Positions 15,214 to 19,833 of a DNA stretch of 19,833 nucleotides are shown piece after piece. Under the pieces are notes generated by a model. The model saw only the letters and a program-made list of their open reading frames with translations, had not been told where the DNA came from and ran no database searches. Position 1 is the first letter of the stretch. Every line of letters starts with the position of its first letter. Position numbers and translations under genes: made by a program. The DNA lies in assembly GCA_023423415.1 (NCBI GenBank), contig JAFAFP010000094.1, forward strand, positions 1 to 19,833. The letters are read 5' to 3'. Origin of the DNA: Pseudomonadota bacterium. GTDB lineage: Bacteria; Pseudomonadota; Alphaproteobacteria; Rhizobiales; Xanthobacteraceae.

Positions 15214-16773
15214 CTATTGCGCCGAATGCTGCGCGTGGGTGCGAACACCGCGCGCCTGCAGCTTGTTCAACGCGCCCAGATAAGCCTTGGCCGAAGCCAC
15301 CAGCGTATCCGGATCGGCGCCGCGCGAGGTCACCGAGTAATCGCCCTGCGCGAGACGAACCGACACTTCCGCCTGAGCATCGGTGCCTTCAGTGACCGCA
15401 TGGACCTGATACAGTTCCAGCGTGGCCTCATGCGGGATGATCGCCTTGATCGCATTGAAGGTGGCATCTACCGGACCGTTGCCGGTCGACTGGATCGTCT
15501 GATGCCGGCCGTCGATGTCGAGTTCCAGTGTTGCCGATTGCGGACCGCGCGTGCCGGCAATAACCGTCAGCGCCACCAGCTTGATGCGATCCTGCGCGGT
15601 GGCGATTTCCTCGTCGACCAGCGCCTCGATGTCCTCGTCGTAGATGTGCTTCTTGCGGTCGGCCAAAGCCTTGAAGCGCGTGAACGCATCTTCCAGTTGG
15701 TTGGCTCCCAGCTTGTAGCCCAGCTCTTCCAGCTTGTGCACGAAGGCATGGCGGCCCGAATGCTTGCCCATCACCAGCGAGGTCTGCTTCACGCCGACGC
15801 TTTCCGGCGTCATGATCTCGTAGGTCTGGGTATTCTTCAGCATGCCGTCCTGGTGGATGCCGGATTCATGCGCGAACGCGTTCCGGCCGACGATCGCCTT
15901 GTTGTACTGCACCGGGAAGGACGTCGCGGCGGACACCAGCTTCGAGGCGCGCGTCAGCATCGTCGCATCGATATTGGTCCAGTACGGCAACACGTCGTTG
16001 CGCGTCTGGATCGCCATCACAACCTCTTCCAGAGCCGCATTGCCGGCGCGTTCGCCGATGCCGTTGATGGTGCATTCGATCTGGCGCGCACCGCCCATCA
16101 CGCCGGCCAGCGAATTGGCCACCGCCATGCCGAGATCGTCATGGCAATGCACCGAAAACACCGCCTTGTCGGCATTCGGCACGCGCTCGCGCACCATCTG
16201 GAACAACGCCATGTATTCTTCCGGCGTCGTGTAACCAACCGTATCCGGGATGTTGATGGTGGTCGCACCGGCCTTGATCGCGGCCTCGACGCAGCGGCAC
16301 AGGAAGTCATGCTCGGTGCGGGTGCCGTCTTCCGACGACCATTCCACGTCGTCGGTGTGATTGCGGGCGCGTGTCACCTGCGCGATCACCATCTCGTACA
16401 CTTCGTGCGGCTCCTTCTGGAGCTTGTACTTCATGTGCACGGGCGAGGTGGACAGGAAGGTGTGGATGCGCTTGCGCGCCGCCGGCTTGATCGCCTCGGC
16501 GCAGCGGTCGATGTCCTTCGGCGCCGCACGGGAGAGGCCGCAGACCACCGCGTTCTTCGTCAGCTTGGCGATCTCCTGGACGGCAGCGAAATCACCTTCC
16601 GAGGCGATCGGGAAACCGGCCTCGATAATGTCGACGCCCATCTCGTCGAGCAGAGCTGCCACTTCCAGCTTCTCGTCGTGGGTCATGGTGGCGCCGGGGC
16701 ATTGCTCGCCGTCGCGCAGGGTGGTGTCGAAGATAACGACGCGGTCCTTGTCGGACTTGGTGGCCGTGGTCAT
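15214..16773 (-). CDS. leuA: 2-isopropylmalate synthase
   Basis: This enzyme catalyses the first committed step of leucine synthesis: acetyl-CoA plus 2-oxoisovalerate gives 2-isopropylmalate. The 519-residue cytoplasmic protein has the HMGL-like TIM barrel at about 10-280, with FDTTLRDGEQCPGA (15-28) supplying the metal-site Asp and the catalytic Arg. The HCHDDLGMA block near 208-216 gives the metal-binding His pair, and NGIGERAGN follows near 238-246. A linker with AHESGIHQDG comes next. The C-terminal LeuA regulatory domain (about 390-505) is complete, so leucine feedback is expected. AAGGA lies ten bases before ATG 16773. A leader peptide with a leucine run precedes it, which points to attenuation. 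No other leu gene is in the window. Confidence 0.97.
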   Translation of the reverse strand: MTTATKSDKDRVVIFDTTLRDGEQCPGATMTHDEKLEVAALLDEMGVDIIEAGFPIASEGDFAAVQEIAKLTKNAVVCGLSRAAPKDIDRCAEAIKPAARKRIHTFLSTSPVHMKYKLQKEPHEVYEMVIAQVTRARNHTDDVEWSSEDGTRTEHDFLCRCVEAAIKAGATTINIPDTVGYTTPEEYMALFQMVRERVPNADKAVFSVHCHDDLGMAVANSLAGVMGGARQIECTINGIGERAGNAALEEVVMAIQTRNDVLPYWTNIDATMLTRASKLVSAATSFPVQYNKAIVGRNAFAHESGIHQDGMLKNTQTYEIMTPESVGVKQTSLVMGKHSGRHAFVHKLEELGYKLGANQLEDAFTRFKALADRKKHIYDEDIEALVDEEIATAQDRIKLVALTVIAGTRGPQSATLELDIDGRHQTIQSTGNGPVDATFNAIKAIIPHEATLELYQVHAVTEGTDAQAEVSVRLAQGDYSVTSRGADPDTLVASAKAYLGALNKLQARGVRTHAQHSAQ

Positions 16774-16798
16774 GAAATTTTAGTCCTTCGTCTTACAT

Positions 16799-16886
16799 GC
16801 GCCCTCTGCCGGGCGCTCATTGGGGGTTTTGCTTGTCAAACCTCCCCTGAGTGCCCAGGCGCACGCGCCCAGCCGGCCCTCAGGGG
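16799..16886 (-). promoter_or_regulatory. Candidate leuA attenuator RNA structures
   Basis: Downstream of the leader peptide, CCCCTGAG (16879-16886) can pair with CTCAGGGG (16844-16851) across a GC-rich arm containing GGCGC/GCGCC. The same GGGG can instead join GGGGAGGTTT with AAACCCCC. A further stem GCGCCC/GGGCGC lies at 16799-16816, near the leuA ribosome site. Mutually exclusive stems are typical of attenuators, but no clean U-run follows, so the exact mechanism is unsure. Confidence 0.55.
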
Positions 16887-16984
16887 CAGCTAAGAAGAAG
16901 CAGACCGCCAAGAATGAGGGCAGCACCGGCCAGGGCGTTCGCCGCCCCCCGTTCCGTCGCGCGCATGTCGAAGCGCTGTGACAT
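16880..16984 (-). CDS. leuA leader peptide
   Basis: This 34-codon open frame precedes leuA. It encodes MSQRFDMRATERGAANALAG followed by a branched-chain-rich stretch, ALILGGLLLLSCP: six leucines and one isoleucine within ten residues, four leucines in a row, then stop. Ribosome stalling at these codons when charged tRNA-Leu is short is the known basis of leu-operon attenuation. Start 16984 is chosen since GAGGG lies 11 bases before it; an in-frame ATG at 16966 would give 28 residues but has no ribosome site. The stop overlaps the first arm of the candidate attenuator stem (16879-16886), as expected for coupling of translation to RNA folding. The peptide itself probably has no other function. 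Confidence 0.82.
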   Translation of the reverse strand: MSQRFDMRATERGAANALAGAALILGGLLLLSCP

Positions 16985-17096
16985 CTGCCAAAAAACCCTC
17001 AAAATCCTGCCTTCAGGGTGGCCCAGCGCGGTAAATCCGGCGTTAACCCAAGGCGTGAAGACCCCTATCTAGCGGACCACAACCCCTTTCCGCAAG

Positions 17097-17148
17097 ACCC
17101 GACGGGTTCCACAGGCATCATTTGGAGCCTGTGATGCGTCGGCGCATC
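17097..17148. repeat. Three short hairpins between ppk2 and the leuA control region
   Basis: In order: ACCCG/CGGGT with a single-base loop (17097-17107), CACAGGC/GCCTGTG (17110-17133) and GATGCG/CGCATC with a 4-base loop (17133-17148). They lie just beyond the ppk2 stop and may form the 3' end of its transcript. No U-run is seen. Confidence 0.4.
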
Positions 17149-17171
17149 GGCTCTGGCCTGGTGGTCAACTG

Positions 17172-18074
17172 TCACTTGTTGCGCTTGCCGCCGTTCTTCC
17201 CCGACACCAGAATGGGACGCACCCTTTGCAATTCGGCCCGGGTTGCCTCGTCGACAACCGGATAATGCAGACCCAGATTCTCGAGCCCCTCGACCAAGGC
17301 CGAGGCCACGACCAGCCGCGTAAACCACTTCTTGTCGGCCGGAACCACGAACCATGGCGCATGCGGCCGCGACGTTTCCCGGATCGCCTCTTCGTAGAAC
17401 CGCATGTACTCGTCCCAGTGCTTGCGTTCGGCGATGTCGCGCATGTCGAATTTCCAATTTTTCGCCGGGTCGTCGATGCGCTCGACAAATCGCTTCGCCT
17501 GCTCCTCCTGCGAGACATGCAGGAAGAACTTCATGATCAGCATGCCGTTGCGCGCCTGATATCTTTCGAACGCGCGGATATCCTCAAACCGCTCCTTCCA
17601 GATATCCTTGCTCACCAGCTTCGGCGGTAACTTCTGCTTGGCAAGAATCTCGGGGTGCACACGCACCACCAACACCTCTTCATAATAGGAGCGATTGAAT
17701 ATGCCGATGCGCCCCCGCTCCGGCGTTGCAATCGTCGTGCGCCACATGAAATCGTGATCGAGTTCCTTGTCGCCCGGCGCCTTGAATGAGAACACCTGGC
17801 AGCCCTGCGGATTGACGCCCGACATCACATGCGCGATCGCGCTATCCTTGCCGGCCGCGTCCATCGCCTGGAAGATCGCCAGGACAGACCATCGGTCCTG
17901 CGCATAAAGCATCTCCTGCAAACTGGAGAGACGCTTGATGCTCTCCTGCAGCATGTCCCTCGCTTCGTCCTTGTCGATATCGAGATCGGCGGTATCGCCG
18001 GGATCGATATCGGACAGTTTGAACGTGTCTGGATTATCGACGCGGAAGCGGTCGGCGAGTTTTTCCAGTTTCAT
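17172..18074 (-). CDS. ppk2: Polyphosphate kinase 2 family protein (polyphosphate:nucleotide phosphotransferase)
   Basis: PPK2 enzymes transfer phosphate between polyphosphate and nucleoside mono- or diphosphates in the cytoplasm. This 300-residue single-domain protein has the P-loop MDAAGKDSAIAHVMSGV (71-87), the following NPQGCQVFSFKAP (88-100) and ELDHDFMWR (104-112), and the Walker-B-like IGIFNRSYYEEVLV (123-136). A helical lid with KFFLHVSQEEQAKRF (182-196) and ERKHWDEYMRFYEEAI (216-231) follows. The form with MDAAGKD and HVMSGVNPQG fits the short PPK2 members. The nucleotide preference (AMP or ADP) cannot be decided by eye. ATG 18074 has only a weak AAGCAAG before it. It follows the Nudix gene by 19 bases, in a region containing a tandem 10-bp repeat. 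Confidence 0.93.
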   Translation of the reverse strand: MKLEKLADRFRVDNPDTFKLSDIDPGDTADLDIDKDEARDMLQESIKRLSSLQEMLYAQDRWSVLAIFQAMDAAGKDSAIAHVMSGVNPQGCQVFSFKAPGDKELDHDFMWRTTIATPERGRIGIFNRSYYEEVLVVRVHPEILAKQKLPPKLVSKDIWKERFEDIRAFERYQARNGMLIMKFFLHVSQEEQAKRFVERIDDPAKNWKFDMRDIAERKHWDEYMRFYEEAIRETSRPHAPWFVVPADKKWFTRLVVASALVEGLENLGLHYPVVDEATRAELQRVRPILVSGKNGGKRNK

Positions 18075-18075
18075 G

Positions 18076-18098
18076 ATCTTGCTTCATCTTGCTTCATC
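18076..18098. repeat. Tandem 10-bp repeat at the Nudix-ppk2 junction
   Basis: ATCTTGCTTC occurs twice in a row (18076-18085, 18086-18095), followed by ATC, about 2.3 copies. It spans the Nudix stop codon and the ppk2 ribosome-binding region. It looks like a recent small duplication. Confidence 0.7.
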
Positions 18099-18813
18099 GT
18101 TGGCGATCCGGCTCGGAATAGACCACGCGAAAGAATGTCCGAACGAAATCCGGCATTTTATCGTTGAGATCGGCAAGGCTTCGCACGATGGCGGCGCCCG
18201 CCAATTCCGGCTCTTTCTCGCTGGCGATGTGATCCATGATCCGTGCGCGAAGCTGTTCGGCCGTCTCCCGCGCCCGCATCGGCTTGAGCAAGGCAATCAG
18301 GGACCCGCCCGGCACGCAATGCCAGCCGGCATCGATGTCGAAATGCGATGGTGCAAGGCCGGTCTCCTCCTGCACTTCGCGCCGCACGCCTCCCTCCAGA
18401 TCGACGCGTGCGCCGACAATGTCGTGTGGATCGGGCGTGCCGCCGGGAAAATAGACCTTGCCCGCATTCATCGTATGGCCGCCCATGACGCCGAGCACAT
18501 AGCCATCGTCCGAGCCTTGCAGGACGCCCAGCGCAAAGCAGTTAGCAACTGAGAGATCGGGAAAGCCGAAATCGCGCAATGCCATGAAGTTCGCGAAGTC
18601 GGTTTCGAAGTACTGCCCACGCAGTGTTGTGCCGATGATCTCACGCTCGTGCATCAGCAGCACGCGCCCGTTCCATAAGGCCGGCTTCTCCCGCTGCGCC
18701 GCCAGGAAATGAGCCTCGATCTCCGTCCGGCGATCGCGCGCGAAAGACCAGTCATAACTTCCCAAAGACAGATCGAGCATCTCGATGCGGATCACGTCCT
18801 GCGATGACGGCAC
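18094..18813 (-). CDS. Nudix hydrolase-like protein
   Basis: This 239-residue cytoplasmic protein has a Nudix domain in its middle (about 90-200). The second half of the Nudix box, REVQEETGL (145-153), is exact, so the metal-binding Glu residues are present, and FPGGTPDPH (122-130) marks the usual PGG turn. Between them the spacing is unusual: GARVDLEGGVR does not give the standard G-x5-E followed by seven residues. Nudix enzymes cleave nucleoside diphosphates linked to other groups; the substrate is unknown. The start is GTG 18813, one base after the phzF-like stop, so translation is probably coupled; ATG at residue 12 is the alternative. It lies between the phzF-like gene and ppk2 on one strand, probably in one operon. 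Confidence 0.8.
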   Translation of the reverse strand: MPSSQDVIRIEMLDLSLGSYDWSFARDRRTEIEAHFLAAQREKPALWNGRVLLMHEREIIGTTLRGQYFETDFANFMALRDFGFPDLSVANCFALGVLQGSDDGYVLGVMGGHTMNAGKVYFPGGTPDPHDIVGARVDLEGGVRREVQEETGLAPSHFDIDAGWHCVPGGSLIALLKPMRARETAEQLRARIMDHIASEKEPELAGAAIVRSLADLNDKMPDFVRTFFRVVYSEPDRQR

Positions 18814-18814
18814 A

Positions 18815-19711
18815 TCAGGCCTCGATCGTTCCGTCGCTGACGATAATCGCCGAGCCGCCTATGGTGGCGCGCGTGAGCACTCCGTCTTCCATTGTCATGC
18901 CGAGTTCGATCTGACTCGGCCGGCCCATTTCGTAGCCCTGCTCGATCACGAAGCGATGCGTGCCATCGTCGGGCCGCGTTGTCTCGGCAACAAGACCCGC
19001 AAAGGCCGCCGCGGCTGCGCCCGTGGCCGGGTCTTCCCGGATGCCGAGTTTCGGCGCGAACATGCGGGCGTGAAAGTGATGGCCGTTGTCGCGGGTTTCC
19101 CCGCAAAACAGATAGGCGACGCTGCGGCCATTCTTCCCAAACGCCGCATCAAAACGCGCCGCATCCGGCGTCGCTCGCGCAATCGCCTCGAGATCGCGCA
19201 CCGGCACGAAGTTCACCGGGACGCCGGCCGACCAGGCCGACGGCTCGCCAAACCCGATATCGTTCGCATTCAGTCCGAGCGCCGCCATGGCGTCGTCGGC
19301 GCTCGGCGCACCATCAAGCTTCTCCGGCAGACGCGGCAACACGAAGCTGGCATGGCCGTGCTCCTTGCCCTTCGGTTCGACCGTGCAGTGAACGAGGCCG
19401 ACTGTCTCCTCGAGCACGAGGTCATGAACGCCGAGATTGTAACCGCTCATGCAGCCCAGGAGCACTGCCGTCCCCACCGTCGGATGACCGGCAAAGGGAA
19501 GCTCGGTCTCCGGCGTGAAGATACGCAGCATCGCGCGATGGTTCGTGTCGGCGGGCGGCACCACGAACACGGTTTCGGCAAGGTTGAACTCGCGCGCAAT
19601 CGTCTGCATGTCGGATTTGTCGAGACCATCGGACTCCAGCACCACCGCCAGCGGATTACCGGTGAAGCGCTTGTCGGTGAACACATCGAGGGTGACGAAA
19701 CGGCGGCGCAT
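18815..19711 (-). CDS. PhzF family protein (isomerase/epimerase fold)
   Basis: This 298-residue protein has the normal length for the PhzF family, whose two halves share the diaminopimelate epimerase fold. Visible are DVFTDKRFTGNPLAVV (9-24), the catalytic Glu as E46 in NLAETVFV, the motif ELPFAGHPTVGTA (70-82), and in the second half REDPATGAAAAAFAGL (225-240). PhzF itself isomerises an intermediate of phenazine synthesis, but most family members, as here without phz genes, have no known reaction. ATG 19711 is chosen since the family motif starts there; upstream in-frame sequence is the palindromic repeat. The ribosome site is weak (GAGAA). The Nudix gene begins one base after its stop. Confidence 0.9.
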   Translation of the reverse strand: MRRRFVTLDVFTDKRFTGNPLAVVLESDGLDKSDMQTIAREFNLAETVFVVPPADTNHRAMLRIFTPETELPFAGHPTVGTAVLLGCMSGYNLGVHDLVLEETVGLVHCTVEPKGKEHGHASFVLPRLPEKLDGAPSADDAMAALGLNANDIGFGEPSAWSAGVPVNFVPVRDLEAIARATPDAARFDAAFGKNGRSVAYLFCGETRDNGHHFHARMFAPKLGIREDPATGAAAAAFAGLVAETTRPDDGTHRFVIEQGYEMGRPSQIELGMTMEDGVLTRATIGGSAIIVSDGTIEA

Positions 19712-19736
19712 GGTGTTCTCGCAGTGCTTGCGGACT

Positions 19737-19804
19737 CCCTCCCCCTGAAAGGGGGAGGGTCGGGGTGGGGGTCTCATACAAGACAGACCCCCCCCCCACC
19801 CCCC
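19737..19804. repeat. GC-rich palindromic intergenic repeat
   Basis: CCCTCCCCC/GGGGGAGGG with a TGAAA loop (19737-19759) is followed by a second long stem, GGGGTGGGGGTCT against AGAC plus a C-rich run (19762-19804). Elements with this look are, from memory, scattered between genes in Bradyrhizobium-like genomes. It lies directly upstream of the phzF-like gene. A run of ten C residues (19788-19797) is notable and could be error-prone in sequencing. Confidence 0.65.
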
Positions 19805-19833
19805 ATTCATAGCAAGCAAGGTAGACCAACCCC

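Noticed and set aside
15217..16893. A 558-codon open frame on the plus strand opposite leuA
   Set aside because: It lies almost entirely opposite leuA, which has full family motifs, and its Arg/His/Gln-rich product shows no recognisable domain. It is a composition effect of high GC3.

Overview
The window is GC-rich and tightly packed. It looks like the chromosome of an alphaproteobacterium of the Hyphomicrobiales, probably near Bradyrhizobium, Rhodopseudomonas or Afipia. The reasons are the LeuA sequence type, the two small LTXXQ-type periplasmic proteins, the abundance of TRAP transporters, the GC-rich palindromic repeat at the right edge, and a leuA leader peptide with a leucine run. The genus is an inference from gene content.

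Left part (1-9368). A MetE-like methyltransferase, cut by the left edge, runs rightward and converges on a leftward cluster of seven genes. In transcription order these are a LodA/GoxA-like oxidase that should carry cysteine tryptophylquinone (CTQ) and has a Tat-type signal, a LodB-like flavoprotein that should build that cofactor, a RidA-family imine deaminase with a Sec signal peptide, a PLP-dependent alpha-oxoamine synthase close to glycine C-acetyltransferase (KBL), and a DctP-DctQ-DctM TRAP transporter. My reading is an envelope module: an amino acid or amine is oxidised in the periplasm, RidA clears the imine there, TRAP imports the resulting carboxylate, and the PLP enzyme works in the cytoplasm. 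The individual families are well supported. The joint pathway and its substrate are inference.

Middle part (9369-11072). A long intergenic stretch holds an AT-rich inverted repeat upstream of lodA and a possible coding remnant. A tRNA-Lys(CTT) and a small LTXXQ-like periplasmic protein with a strong terminator follow.

Right-centre (11321-15006). A rightward TAXI-type TRAP system (binding protein plus fused DctQM permease) has a strong hairpin between its two genes. It lies between two leftward paralogous LTXXQ-like genes.

Right part (15214-19833). Leftward leuA is preceded by a leader peptide rich in leucine codons, which suggests transcription attenuation. Upstream of it is a compact leftward set: phzF-like, Nudix and ppk2. 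A GC-rich palindromic repeat sits at the right edge.
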